Of a stretch of 64,000 nt of DNA, positions 39,890-48,556 are shown in pieces; within the stretch, counting starts at the first letter, position 1, and each line of letters starts with the position of its first letter. The DNA comes from CAZMNF01 sp964567595 (lineage in GTDB: Bacteria > Bipolaricaulota > Bipolaricaulia > RBG-16-55-9): assembly GCA_964567595.1 (NCBI GenBank), contig CAZMNF010000005.1:12775-76774 (forward strand), written 5' to 3'. The notes beneath the pieces were generated by a model that was given only the letters and a program-made list of their open reading frames with translations, ran no database searches and was not told where the DNA came from. The translations under genes were made by a program, and so were the position numbers.

Positions 39890-41173
39890 CTAGCTGGCCG
39901 ATCCGCGAAAGACCTGGTTGAGCCAGCGGAGGACCTTGGTGAAGACCGTGTCGTCGCCGCGACCGTTGCGTCGGGGACTGCCGACTTCGTCGTGGCGGCC
40001 TTCGCCGTAGCGGAAGTCGAACTCGCGCGAGTCCATGGCGTATTTCAACAAGCCGATCGCCGTTGCGTAGACGGGGCTCTCCACGATATCGCGCAGTCCA
40101 TGGATCCCTTGGGGCGTCTTCCCCCGGCGAACGGCGACGTTGTAGCGCTCCTGGACGAACTCCGGAATCCCTTTCAACAGCGCCGTCCCCCCGGTCAGCA
40201 CGATGCCGGCCGGGACCAGGTCGCGGTATCCCGCGTCCTCGATTTCGCCCATCGCCAAGTCGAAGAGCTCTTCCAGCCGCGGCTCGATGATCTTGGCCAA
40301 CTTCCGCTTGCTGATGCTCTTCTTCTCGCCGCTGATCGTGGTAATCTCGAAGCGCTCTTCCCCGCTGACCTCGTCCACCCGCGGAAGCCCCTCAGTCCGT
40401 TTGATCCGCTCGGCCTCCTGGTATTCGACCTTCAGGCCGACCGTGATGTCGTTGGTGATGTGCTCGCCCGCGATGGGCAAAATTTTGGAAAACCAGATGT
40501 CGCCGCGTCGGAAGATCGCGATGTCGGTCGTGCCGCCGCCGATGTCCATGAGCACGACACCGAGCTCTTTCTCGGCCTCGGAGAGCACGGCGTAGCTGCT
40601 GGCCAGCGGCTGGAGCACGATCTTTTCGATGTCGATGCCGACGTTGGTCACGCAGCGGTAAATGTTGTGCACGGCCGTCATGGAGCCCGTCACGATGTGG
40701 ACGTCGACTTCCAGTCGGGTGCCGGTCATGCCGACCGGGTCCGTGATCCCCTCCTGGCCGTCCACGATGTACTGGCGCGGGATCACGTGGATCAGTTCGG
40801 CGTCGGGGGCGATCTGAATCGCCTGCGCCGTGTCGATGACGCGTCGCACATCGTCGGTCGTGATCGTGCGATTGTCGCGGGAGATGCTGACCGTGCCGGA
40901 GTTGTTGATGGAGGTGATATGCTTGCCGGCAATGCCGGCAAAGACGTGGTCGATCTCCATGTCGGCCATGTTTTCGGCTTCGTCGATCGACCGTCGAATG
41001 GAATTGGTCGTCTCGCCGATGTCGACGACGACGCCCTTCTCTAGGCCACGAGATGGAGCCTTGCCCATGCCGATGATCTCAATGACCCCGTTCTCGACAC
41101 TCCCGACGAGGGTCACGACCTTCGTCGTGCCGATGTCGAGCCCGATGAGCAAGCCCCCGTTCCCTCTCACCAT
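39890..41173 (-). CDS. ftsA: Cell division protein FtsA
   Basis: Length is 427 residues. The actin-like fold has the phosphate-1 motif GLDIGTTKVVTLVG, phosphate-2 VLMDIGGGTTDIAIF and adenosine GIVLTGGTALLKGI. A C-terminal amphipathic helix (VLRWLNQVFRG) fits the membrane-targeting sequence that anchors the Z-ring. The ATG at 41173 has GAGAGGG upstream. It lies between ftsQ and ftsZ in the classic order. Confidence 0.96.
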   Translation of the reverse strand: MVRGNGGLLIGLDIGTTKVVTLVGSVENGVIEIIGMGKAPSRGLEKGVVVDIGETTNSIRRSIDEAENMADMEIDHVFAGIAGKHITSINNSGTVSISRDNRTITTDDVRRVIDTAQAIQIAPDAELIHVIPRQYIVDGQEGITDPVGMTGTRLEVDVHIVTGSMTAVHNIYRCVTNVGIDIEKIVLQPLASSYAVLSEAEKELGVVLMDIGGGTTDIAIFRRGDIWFSKILPIAGEHITNDITVGLKVEYQEAERIKRTEGLPRVDEVSGEERFEITTISGEKKSISKRKLAKIIEPRLEELFDLAMGEIEDAGYRDLVPAGIVLTGGTALLKGIPEFVQERYNVAVRRGKTPQGIHGLRDIVESPVYATAIGLLKYAMDSREFDFRYGEGRHDEVGSPRRNGRGDDTVFTKVLRWLNQVFRGSAS

Positions 41174-41255
41174 GGTTTCATCCCTCTCACCGCCTCAAGA
41201 GCGGGGGTGATCTCTTCATCTTGGGGGAGAGTCCAGAGCCTTGTCAAGCCTGGTC

Positions 41256-41978
41256 TCATCGTCCAATGACCACCTCGCCCGGAATCCTCAAGTCGAGGGT
41301 GCGCCAGCCTCGCTTATCCGCCGCGCGAAGCGTTTCGACGACGCGCTCCAACCGCGCAACCTGCTCCGACAATTCCCTCGGCGGCAGCAGAGCACGCCGC
41401 CCGTCCCGGGTGCGCAGTATCCAGTCGTAGCCCCGGACCCGCAGCGAGACGTACTGGCGCAGTCTCTCGCCGCCGAGCGCGTACAACGAACGGAGCGCGC
41501 GGAGAGCGGCTTCCGACTTCAGTTGAGGACCTTGGGGAGAGGACGTCGTCTCGACACTCGCAACAATGGGCAGCGACGGCGGCGGCCGATCTGCGCGTTC
41601 CAATAGAACGCCATCGCGGTCGGCCCAGTGGCGTTGGCCATTGGCAAGCTCAACGATCCCATGCGGGCGCCGCTCCGTTACTTCAATCCGGACGACCACA
41701 TGGTCCGACGAGGCACGTTCGGACGTGGCATCGACGTGAGCTTGACGGACTTTCGGGAGCTGTTCGAGTGCGTCAAGGGCACGGGCTTCGGCCTGAGGCG
41801 TCCATGACGCCCCAACCTCTAGACCGCTTTCGCCTCGGATCGTCCCTGGATCCAAGTGCTCCACGCCGGTGACGTTCACACGCGTCACTGTGGGCGGGGC
41901 CGTCGGTCGAGGCACCAAGTGCCAGGCGACGAGGCCTAACCCGCCGAGAGCCACCGCCAGGAGAATCCCCCCTCTCAC
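41256..41978 (-). CDS. ftsQ: Cell division protein FtsQ/DivIB
   Basis: Length is 240 residues from the GTG at 41978, which has GAGG at good distance; a TTG four codons earlier (overlapping the murB stop as TTGA) is the alternative. A single membrane helix (about 4-22) is followed by a POTRA domain (VTRVNVTGVEHLDPGTIRGES) and the FtsQ beta domain. It links FtsL/FtsB to the divisome in the periplasm. It is in standard order after murC-murB and before ftsA. Confidence 0.85.
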   Translation of the reverse strand: MRGGILLAVALGGLGLVAWHLVPRPTAPPTVTRVNVTGVEHLDPGTIRGESGLEVGASWTPQAEARALDALEQLPKVRQAHVDATSERASSDHVVVRIEVTERRPHGIVELANGQRHWADRDGVLLERADRPPPSLPIVASVETTSSPQGPQLKSEAALRALRSLYALGGERLRQYVSLRVRGYDWILRTRDGRRALLPPRELSEQVARLERVVETLRAADKRGWRTLDLRIPGEVVIGR

Positions 41979-41986
41979 CAGAGGCC

Positions 41987-42877
41987 TCAAGTGGGGACGA
42001 CGACGAGTTCGAGTCGCAGTTCCACCCCAAACACTTTGTACACCCTCTCTATGGCGATGTCAATCAGATTTTGCAGATCAGCAGCGGTGGCTCGCCGTTC
42101 GTTAACCATAAAGTTGGCATGAACTGGGGAGATTCTCGCGCCGCCCCGACGTAGGCCCTTCAGGCCAGCCCGTTCGAGCATCTGGCCGGCGCTGAGGCCT
42201 CCTGGGGGGTTGGCGAACACGCAGCCCGGGCTCGGCTGTCGCAGGGGTTGGACCGACCGTCGATGGGCCATCAACGCCTGCGGGTCGACGCGTTGAGGCT
42301 CCCCAATGCGGAATTGGCCTTCCAGAATCACGTACTCGTTCCGCCGAAACAGGCTGTCGCGATAGCCGAACGCGCATTCGTCAGGCGTCAGCGTCGCCAG
42401 TTGGCCATCCGGTCGCAGGGCGGTCACCCGTTCGAGCCTGTCCGAGATCGTCGCGTCGCGGCCGCCGGCGTTCATCGTCAGCGCTCCGCCGATGGATCCC
42501 GGGATGCCGATCAGGCCATCAAAGTCGTAATAGCCGTGGGCACGGAGGTGTCCCATCGTGGCGCCGAGGCCAGCTCCCGCCTGGACGGTCAACCGATCGG
42601 TCTCGATCCGGGTCCGACCGAACGCGCGACCGAGATGGATGACCAATCCCGGGAAGCCGGAATCGGGAACCAGCACGTTCGTGCCGTTGCCAAGCACCAT
42701 CCAAGGCAGCGCGTGGTCCTCCGCGTAATGCACCAAGTCGGCCACTTGATCAACGTCGGTGGGTTGGGCAAACAGCCGGGCCGGTCCCCCGATGCCGAGC
42801 GACGTCAACGGCGCCAGGGGCACGTTCGATTGAACGACGGTCTCAATCGAGCTCGGTGGGGCAGCCAGCGTCGTCAT
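41987..42877 (-). CDS. murB: UDP-N-acetylenolpyruvoylglucosamine reductase
   Basis: Length is 296 residues, starting at the ATG (42877) that overlaps the murC stop by 4 bases and has GGGAGGG upstream. FAD-binding motifs TSLGIGGPARL, MVLGNGTNVLV and GIPGSIGGALTMNAGG are clear. The active-site region reads PSPGCVFANPP, with Cys where many MurBs have the catalytic Ser. The length and lack of the extra loop make it a type II MurB. It makes UDP-MurNAc. Confidence 0.95.
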   Translation of the reverse strand: MTTLAAPPSSIETVVQSNVPLAPLTSLGIGGPARLFAQPTDVDQVADLVHYAEDHALPWMVLGNGTNVLVPDSGFPGLVIHLGRAFGRTRIETDRLTVQAGAGLGATMGHLRAHGYYDFDGLIGIPGSIGGALTMNAGGRDATISDRLERVTALRPDGQLATLTPDECAFGYRDSLFRRNEYVILEGQFRIGEPQRVDPQALMAHRRSVQPLRQPSPGCVFANPPGGLSAGQMLERAGLKGLRRGGARISPVHANFMVNERRATAADLQNLIDIAIERVYKVFGVELRLELVVVPT

Positions 42878-44232
42878 CGCGCCCTCCCTTCCCGGGCGAC
42901 CTGGTGGAGCACGTCGCCGATATCGCCGGGCCCGAACCCGATGATGAAGTCGCCCGGCTCGGAGCGACGGCGCAGGAAGCCATACACGTCGTCGAGCGTG
43001 GGCAGGTAGTGGACCTCGGGATGCTCGCGACGGATCGTCTCCACGATGCGCTGCGAGCTGACGCCGGGAATGGGCGACTCGTACGCCGGATAGATATCCG
43101 AGACGATGACCTTGTCGGCGCCACGGAACGCCCGCGCGAAGTGTCTGTGCAGATAGCTCATGCGCGAGTAGCGATGGGGTTGGAACACGGCGATGACTCG
43201 CCGCGGCTGCCAACCGCGGCGGACGGCGTCCAGATTGACGTCTATCTGCGTCGGAAGATGGGCGTAGTCGTCGACGACGACTCGCCCGTTTTCTTCCAAC
43301 ACCTGGAAGCGACGTTCGGGCAACTGGAACGTGGCCAGCGTCTCGATCATGGTCGTGAAATCCAAGCCGGAGAGATGGCCCGCCAACAGCGCCGCCAACG
43401 CGTTGGCGACGTTATGGCGACCGGGAGCGGGCAGCGCCAACTGGCCGACCTTTTCGCCTTGGAACCAGATGTCCGCGGTGGTCGCCCGCCGGCGTTGGCG
43501 AACGTGTCGCGCCTCAAGATCGGCGGCGTGATTCAGCCCGAACGTCCAGGCCTCTGAGCTAGCTGCCTTGAGCAGCTCCGTGTGCGGATCGTCCGCCGAC
43601 AGAATCGCCTTCTGGCTCTGGCCCACGAACTCGCGGAATGCGGAGACCAGGCACGCCTCACTGCCGTAGGTGTTGAGATGGTCCCGACCCACGTTGCAGA
43701 CGATGCCGATCTCCGAGGCGAACTGACGGAAGCGCCCGTCGCTTTCGTCGATCTCCGCGACGAGCCAGGGACTGGCCCCTAAGCGCGCGTGCCCGCCCAA
43801 CGAGGGCGAGGGGGCTCCCACCAGATAGGACGGATCACGCCCCGTCGCCTTAAGCAGCGCAGCCGTCATGGCGCTCGTCGTCGTCTTGCCGTGGGTTCCG
43901 GCGATCGCCAGCGTTCGGTGACTGGCGATGAGCTGGCCGAGAACTTCTTGACGGTGATAGACGGGCAACGACTGGCGGGTCGCCGCCTTCAGCTCCAGAT
44001 TGTTCGTCTGGATCGCTGAGGAATAGACGACCGAGCGGTCGCCCCCCAGTCGGGTGTCGTCGTGGCCGAGATGGATCGGCACGCCGGCAGCTTGGAGCGC
44101 GCGGGTGTGAGCGTTATCGCGAAGATCCGATCCGCTCACCGAGTGCCCGCGCTCGTGAAGCAACCAAGCCAAGGCGCTCATGCCATCTCCGCCGATGCCG
44201 ATAAAGTGGTAGGACTCGCGCAGGGGCATCAT
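42874..44232 (-). CDS. murC: UDP-N-acetylmuramate--L-alanine ligase
   Basis: Length is about 452 residues. The start motif YHFIGIGGDGMSALAWLLHERGHSVSGSD is canonical, and GTHGKTTTSAM is the ATP site; DDYAHLPTQIDVNLDAVR marks the C-terminal domain. It adds L-Ala to UDP-MurNAc. The tandem ATGs at 44232 and 44229 lie inside the 3' end of murG, giving an overlap of about 119 bases. The fold and motifs are fully intact, so the overlap is not a sign of decay. Confidence 0.94.
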   Translation of the reverse strand: MMPLRESYHFIGIGGDGMSALAWLLHERGHSVSGSDLRDNAHTRALQAAGVPIHLGHDDTRLGGDRSVVYSSAIQTNNLELKAATRQSLPVYHRQEVLGQLIASHRTLAIAGTHGKTTTSAMTAALLKATGRDPSYLVGAPSPSLGGHARLGASPWLVAEIDESDGRFRQFASEIGIVCNVGRDHLNTYGSEACLVSAFREFVGQSQKAILSADDPHTELLKAASSEAWTFGLNHAADLEARHVRQRRRATTADIWFQGEKVGQLALPAPGRHNVANALAALLAGHLSGLDFTTMIETLATFQLPERRFQVLEENGRVVVDDYAHLPTQIDVNLDAVRRGWQPRRVIAVFQPHRYSRMSYLHRHFARAFRGADKVIVSDIYPAYESPIPGVSSQRIVETIRREHPEVHYLPTLDDVYGFLRRRSEPGDFIIGFGPGDIGDVLHQVAREGRAR

Positions 44233-45322
44233 GGCGTAGATACCGGTCAACCTCCCTCATCAGGTGATCATGGGCCTCCGTGTGGGCCAAGCGGTTGCAG
44301 GCCGCTCGCAGCGCAGCGCGATCGGCCGCGCCGTCGAGCAGCGCGATCGTCTCGTCGAGCAATCTCGTCTCGTCCAGATTCCGCTCGCTCAGCCAGCGGC
44401 ACGCGCCGCGCTCGGCAAACCAGCGGGCATTGGCGGTCTGATGGTCATCGGCTGCGTCGGGCCAGGGCACGGCAATCGTCGGGACAGCAAGCGCGACCAG
44501 CTCGCTCAGCGTGGACCCGCCCGCTCGTGAGATCGCCACGTCCGCCGCGCGCATCCACAAGCCGATGTTGGCCGTGTGACGGATCACGGTACAGTCGGCA
44601 TCGCGAGCGCTGTGCTGGAGCCGGGTGGCGTCTCGCCCGGCGACGATCGCGAGCTGGGCATGTCGAGTTTGCAGCTCAGGCCATCCCCGCAGCAGTGCGT
44701 CATTGACGGCACGCGCGCCGTTGGAACCTCCCATGGCAAGAACGAGCGGCCGTTCCGGGTCGATCCCCAGTGCGGCTTTGGCATCCTGCGGGGAGCGGTG
44801 GCGCAACTGGCGGATGCCGTCGCGCAGCGGCACGCCCACGACCGACGGCGCCGGGGCATCCAACCAATGGGCCGTGTCGGGGAAGCTCAGAAAGACACGG
44901 TCGACTCGCGGGGCCAGCAGCCGCGTCACGAGGCCGGGACGAACGTTCTGTTCGTGAATGAGCGTCGGTATGCCCAACAGCGATGCCCCCAATACGGGGG
45001 CGAACGCCGCGTATCCGCCCGTGCCAACGACGACCTCCGGACGCAGTCGACGCAGAATCGCTAACGCTTGCGCGAACCCGAGCGCGTTCACGCTGAGGGC
45101 TCGCAAGGCTGCCCCGGAAAACTCTCGCAGGACGCCGCGCGCCTGAATGAGATGACGCTGAACGTCGGGTCGATCGGCGAGGACACGAGCTTCCAGCCCG
45201 CGCGCGGTGCCGACGTGGCCGACGGTCAAGGCGTCACCGTAGCGTCGATGGAGCGTCTCGATAAGGGCCAGCGCGGGATAGAGGTGCCCTCCGGTCCCGC
45301 CGCCGGCGACCAAGACGGTCAT
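44114..45322 (-). CDS. murG: Undecaprenyl-PP-MurNAc-pentapeptide GlcNAc transferase
   Basis: Length is 402 residues, about 40 longer than usual. LVAGGGTGGHLYPALAL and IHEQNVRPGLVTRLLA are the N-terminal motifs; LAMGGSNGARAVND and SRAGGSTLSELVALAVPTIAVPWPDAADDHQ the C-terminal ones. The extra length is a basic C-terminal extension that overlaps the murC start by about 119 bases. The ATG at 45322 lies inside the 3' end of ftsW. It makes lipid II at the inner membrane. Confidence 0.95.
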   Translation of the reverse strand: MTVLVAGGGTGGHLYPALALIETLHRRYGDALTVGHVGTARGLEARVLADRPDVQRHLIQARGVLREFSGAALRALSVNALGFAQALAILRRLRPEVVVGTGGYAAFAPVLGASLLGIPTLIHEQNVRPGLVTRLLAPRVDRVFLSFPDTAHWLDAPAPSVVGVPLRDGIRQLRHRSPQDAKAALGIDPERPLVLAMGGSNGARAVNDALLRGWPELQTRHAQLAIVAGRDATRLQHSARDADCTVIRHTANIGLWMRAADVAISRAGGSTLSELVALAVPTIAVPWPDAADDHQTANARWFAERGACRWLSERNLDETRLLDETIALLDGAADRAALRAACNRLAHTEAHDHLMREVDRYLRHDAPARVLPLYRHRRRWHERLGLVASRARALGERIGSSR

Positions 45323-46478
45323 CGGAAACTCCTTCCTCGGTCCTCGTTTGTCGAGCGATGCTGAGCAGGATGCCGACCATGGCCATGGAGACGATCAACG
45401 AGGATCCGCCGTAGCTCACAAACGGCAACGTCAAGCCCGTCACGGGAAGCGCGCCGACGGCGACGCCCACGTTGACCGCCGCCTGGAGCCCGATCGCGAA
45501 CGTCAACCCCGAAGCCAAGAGAAACCCGTAAACGTCGGGTGCGCGGAGGGCAATGCGGACGCCGCAGCCCACGACGACCCCGATCAGGCCGATGATGACG
45601 AGCATGCCGAGAAACCCCAGTTCCTCGCCGACAATCGCGACAATGAAGTCGTTGTAGGCCTCGGGGAGATAGAACCACTTTTCGCGGCTTGCGCCGAGGC
45701 CTCGTCCCGTCAGGCCGCCCGAGCCGAGCGCGATGAACGATTGCAGAAGGTGATAGCCCTCGTCCTGCGGACTCGCCAGCGGATTGACGAACGTCAGCAG
45801 CCGCTCGCGGCGGTACGGGGCCGACCAGAGCAGCGCGAAGATGACCGGCAGAGCCGCCAGGACCGGCCCCATCAGATGGCGCAAGCGGGCCCCGGCCATC
45901 CAGAGCATGAACCCGGCGATGGCCCCGTAGAGGACCACCAGGGCAAAATCCGGCTGCAGTAGGGCAACGAGCGCAAACGGGGCCGCAAGCGCGATGGTCG
46001 GCAACACGCCCGTGGTGAGGGACTGCAGGTCGCCGTTGTCGCGCTTGCGGACCAGCACGGCGGCCAGGGCCACAATGAGCGCCAACTTGGCCAACTCAGT
46101 GGGTTGGAACGAGGCCGGGCCAAGGCGCAGCCACAGGCCGTTCGGGGCCAGCTCCGGAACGAGCGTCAACACGGACAAGCCGAGCGCTCCCAATAACAGT
46201 CCGGCGTCGTAGCGCATCCAGCGCCGGTAGTCGAGGCGCATCAGGACGCTGATGGCCCCCAGCCCGACGACGGCCGCCACGGCTTGTTTCAGGAAAAGAT
46301 AGCCGGGTTGGCGGTAGACGGTCTCGGAGATGGGGATGCTCGCGGACGCCACCATCAGGAGGCCGAGCAGAACCAGGGCAGTTGTGGCGACCCAGAGCGT
46401 GGCCTCGGTGGAGGCCAGCGGATGCCCGGCGCGGTCCAGCGCGGGCGAGCCCGGTACGGTCCCAGAAATGCCCCTCAT
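45234..46478 (-). CDS. ftsW: Lipid II polymerase FtsW (SEDS family)
   Basis: Length is 414 residues with about ten membrane helices. SEDS signatures include GLWLRLGPASFQPTELAKLA, NPLASPQDEGYHLLQSFIAL with the catalytic Asp, GSGGLTGRGLG and FVSYGGSSLIVSMAMVGILL. It polymerises lipid II at the septum together with FtsI (encoded at 55.5 kb). The C-terminal Arg-rich tail overlaps the murG start by 89 bases and probably has no strong constraint. Confidence 0.95.
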   Translation of the reverse strand: MRGISGTVPGSPALDRAGHPLASTEATLWVATTALVLLGLLMVASASIPISETVYRQPGYLFLKQAVAAVVGLGAISVLMRLDYRRWMRYDAGLLLGALGLSVLTLVPELAPNGLWLRLGPASFQPTELAKLALIVALAAVLVRKRDNGDLQSLTTGVLPTIALAAPFALVALLQPDFALVVLYGAIAGFMLWMAGARLRHLMGPVLAALPVIFALLWSAPYRRERLLTFVNPLASPQDEGYHLLQSFIALGSGGLTGRGLGASREKWFYLPEAYNDFIVAIVGEELGFLGMLVIIGLIGVVVGCGVRIALRAPDVYGFLLASGLTFAIGLQAAVNVGVAVGALPVTGLTLPFVSYGGSSLIVSMAMVGILLSIARQTRTEEGVSDDRLGRRRRDRRAPLSRAGPYRDAPSTLR

Positions 46479-46547
46479 ACGTCACCCCCGAATGGTGGAA
46501 TCGGCCAACGAACGGACACGATCTCTTATAGGGTTTTAGCGAACGTC

Positions 46548-47876
46548 TCAGAAGGACCGACGCTCAAGCATCGGGCCCGCTTGATCACCCCAGGCGGTGA
46601 CCTGTGTCTGGGCATGCGTTGCCACGGCCGCCTTGAAGGCGTCGCCGCGCTCGACGTAGCTCGAGAACTGATCAAAGCTGGCCGCGCCCGGGGAGAAGAG
46701 ACAGACATCGGGACGGTATCGGCCGACGCTGCGCATCAATTGATCGAACGAGGCAATCGGCCGAATGTGGCGGCACCCGGCCGCGCGGAGCGGCCGCATC
46801 CACCGCTCTCGAGCGTTGCCCATGAGATAGACGACCTCGGGTCGTCGCCGCGCGATCTCGTCGGTCAGCTCTTGGAGATCCTCGCCTTGGGATCGACCGC
46901 CGAGCACCAGGGCCACGGACTCGCCGGGAAACGCCCGCAGCGCTGCTGCAGTTGCGGTGGGCGTGGTCGACTTGGCGTCGTTGACAAACCGCGTCCCCGC
47001 CAACGTGGCGACCGGTTCGAGGCGATGCGGAAGCTCGATCGTCGGGCCGAGCGCGCTCCCATGGAGCGAAACGTGCGGATCCAGCCGACGGGCGGCCGCC
47101 ATGGCCGCTGCCAAGTTCTCGCGCTGATGGAACGGCCAACGGATCCCACTCACATCATCGGCGGCAAACCGCTGGCAGGCCGCTCGAAGGCGCGGAAGCG
47201 GCGGCGCTTCGTGGTGAACGATCGCCGCGTCGCTGTCGCGCTGGTGGCGGAACAGTTGCGCTTTGGCTTGGAAGTAGCGCTCGGTGGTGCCGTGACGATC
47301 CAAATGATGGGGCGAGAACCGCGTGAGGACGCCGACGCGCGGGCGAAAGGTGTCGACATGCTCCAGCTGGAAGCTGCTGACTTCGAGCACCACAACCGTA
47401 TGTGAGTCGATGCTCTCCAGCGCTTCGATGAAGGGCGTGCCGATGTTGCCGGCCGTGACCACGGAGTGGCCATGTTGGCCCAGCAAGTTGGCGATCAAGT
47501 GCGTCGTCGTCGTCTTGCCGACGGTGCCGGTGACGGCGATGATCCGGTCGCTGGGGCATTTGCGGTAGGCCAGTTCCAACTCGCCGATCACGGGCATGCC
47601 GCAGGCTCGGGCTCGTTGGAGAATGGGGGCCCCTGTCGGAATCCCCGGCGACGGCACGACGGCATCCACCGACAGGACGCGCTCGGAATGGCCGCATTCT
47701 TCCCAGGGCACGCCCAATCGTGCCAGGTCGGCCTTGGCGTCATTCGGAATCGGTTGAGCGTCGCTGAGCAGGACGTCGGCGCCGCGCGCGGTCAGATATC
47801 GCACCGTCGCCAGTCCCGTCCGACCGGCTCCCAACACGGCCACGCGCTGTCGGCCAATCGGCTCTGCCTGGGTCAT
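46548..47876 (-). CDS. murD: UDP-MurNAc-L-alanine--D-glutamate ligase
   Basis: Length is 442 residues. VLGAGRTGLATVRYL opens the first domain, VTGTVGKTTTTHLIANLL is the P-loop, and RFSPHHLDRHGTTERYFQAK and FVNDAKSTTPTATAAAL are central and C-terminal motifs. It adds D-Glu to UDP-MurNAc-L-Ala. GAGGGG lies just before the ATG at 47876. A promoter and palindrome upstream suggest the mur/fts half of the cluster can be expressed separately. Confidence 0.95.
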   Translation of the reverse strand: MTQAEPIGRQRVAVLGAGRTGLATVRYLTARGADVLLSDAQPIPNDAKADLARLGVPWEECGHSERVLSVDAVVPSPGIPTGAPILQRARACGMPVIGELELAYRKCPSDRIIAVTGTVGKTTTTHLIANLLGQHGHSVVTAGNIGTPFIEALESIDSHTVVVLEVSSFQLEHVDTFRPRVGVLTRFSPHHLDRHGTTERYFQAKAQLFRHQRDSDAAIVHHEAPPLPRLRAACQRFAADDVSGIRWPFHQRENLAAAMAAARRLDPHVSLHGSALGPTIELPHRLEPVATLAGTRFVNDAKSTTPTATAAALRAFPGESVALVLGGRSQGEDLQELTDEIARRRPEVVYLMGNARERWMRPLRAAGCRHIRPIASFDQLMRSVGRYRPDVCLFSPGAASFDQFSSYVERGDAFKAAVATHAQTQVTAWGDQAGPMLERRSF

Positions 47877-47901
47877 CCCATCCCCCCTCGTTGTGCGTCA
47901 C

Positions 47902-47930
47902 ATCGTAGGGAGAGGGGTCGATCGACCGAA
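47902..47930 (-). promoter_or_regulatory. Possible promoter of murD with palindromic spacer
   Basis: On the minus strand TTCGGT (47930-47925), 17 bp, TACGAT (47907-47902). The spacer contains GGTCGATCGACC (47916-47927), a perfect 12 bp palindrome that could be an operator. Confidence 0.4.
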
Positions 47931-47985
47931 GCGCAGACGTGGCGCGTGGAATGGACGCTCAGAACAGCTCCGGGAGACGCAGGCG

Positions 47986-48000
47986 GTCCACCAAGTGGAC
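47986..48000 (-). terminator. Hairpin between fabZ and murD
   Basis: GTCCAC and GTGGAC form a perfect 6 bp stem with a 3-base loop, about 70 bases beyond the fabZ stop. No T-tract follows; it may be a pausing site or an operator rather than a terminator. Confidence 0.3.
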
Positions 48001-48067
48001 AGACGACCTTCCGTTTTGCGCTGTCGCGCTTATGGGCTTTGCTGGATACGAATAGAGCGGACGATCA

Positions 48068-48556
48068 TCAGGTTTCGTTGGCCGATGCGTCCTCGTCTTC
48101 GGGGGTCTCTGCCATAAGCGAGATGGTCGCCTCGGCCACCGACTCGCCGTCGACACGTGCTTGCGCGTCAAAGCGGAACATCGCTCGTCGGGCGCGCAGG
48201 AGGTTCACCTCGTAGATGACCTGATCGCCGGGCCCGACTTGATGACGGAAACGGGCGTTGTCGGCCCCGACGAGATAGCCGAGGGCTTGGTCGTGACCCG
48301 TCAACGGCGCGATGAGGAGGCCGGAGGTCTGGGCCATCCCTTCGACGAGCAGCGTCCCCGGCAGCACGGGACGTCCGGGAAAATGGCCCTGGAGCATCCA
48401 TTCGTTCTGGCTGACGTTCTTGAGAGCCACCGCCCGATCGTCCGTGCGCTCCAGCACCCGATCGATCATCAGGTAGGGGAACCGCAGCGGCAGCAGATCC
48501 AAGACGGAGGACTCGCTCGCGCCGGGCTCACTGTTCGTCGGCGTCGGATTCGTCAT
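48068..48556 (-). CDS. fabZ: 3-hydroxyacyl-[ACP] dehydratase
   Basis: Length is 162 residues. LLPLRFPYLMIDRVLE is the typical start, and LQGHFPGRPVLPGTLLVEGMAQTSG contains the catalytic His and Glu of the hotdog dehydratase. It removes water from 3-hydroxyacyl-ACP. The ATG at 48556 overlaps the upstream OmpH gene by 29 bases. In LPS-making bacteria fabZ sits with lpxD and lpxA after skp; here both are missing. Confidence 0.95.
   Translation of the reverse strand: MTNPTPTNSEPGASESSVLDLLPLRFPYLMIDRVLERTDDRAVALKNVSQNEWMLQGHFPGRPVLPGTLLVEGMAQTSGLLIAPLTGHDQALGYLVGADNARFRHQVGPGDQVIYEVNLLRARRAMFRFDAQARVDGESVAEATISLMAETPEDEDASANET

Noticed and set aside
39317..41044. Open frame of 575 codons opposite ftsZ and ftsA
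   Set aside because: It crosses two real genes in antisense and shows only Arg/Ala/Asp-rich shadow sequence.
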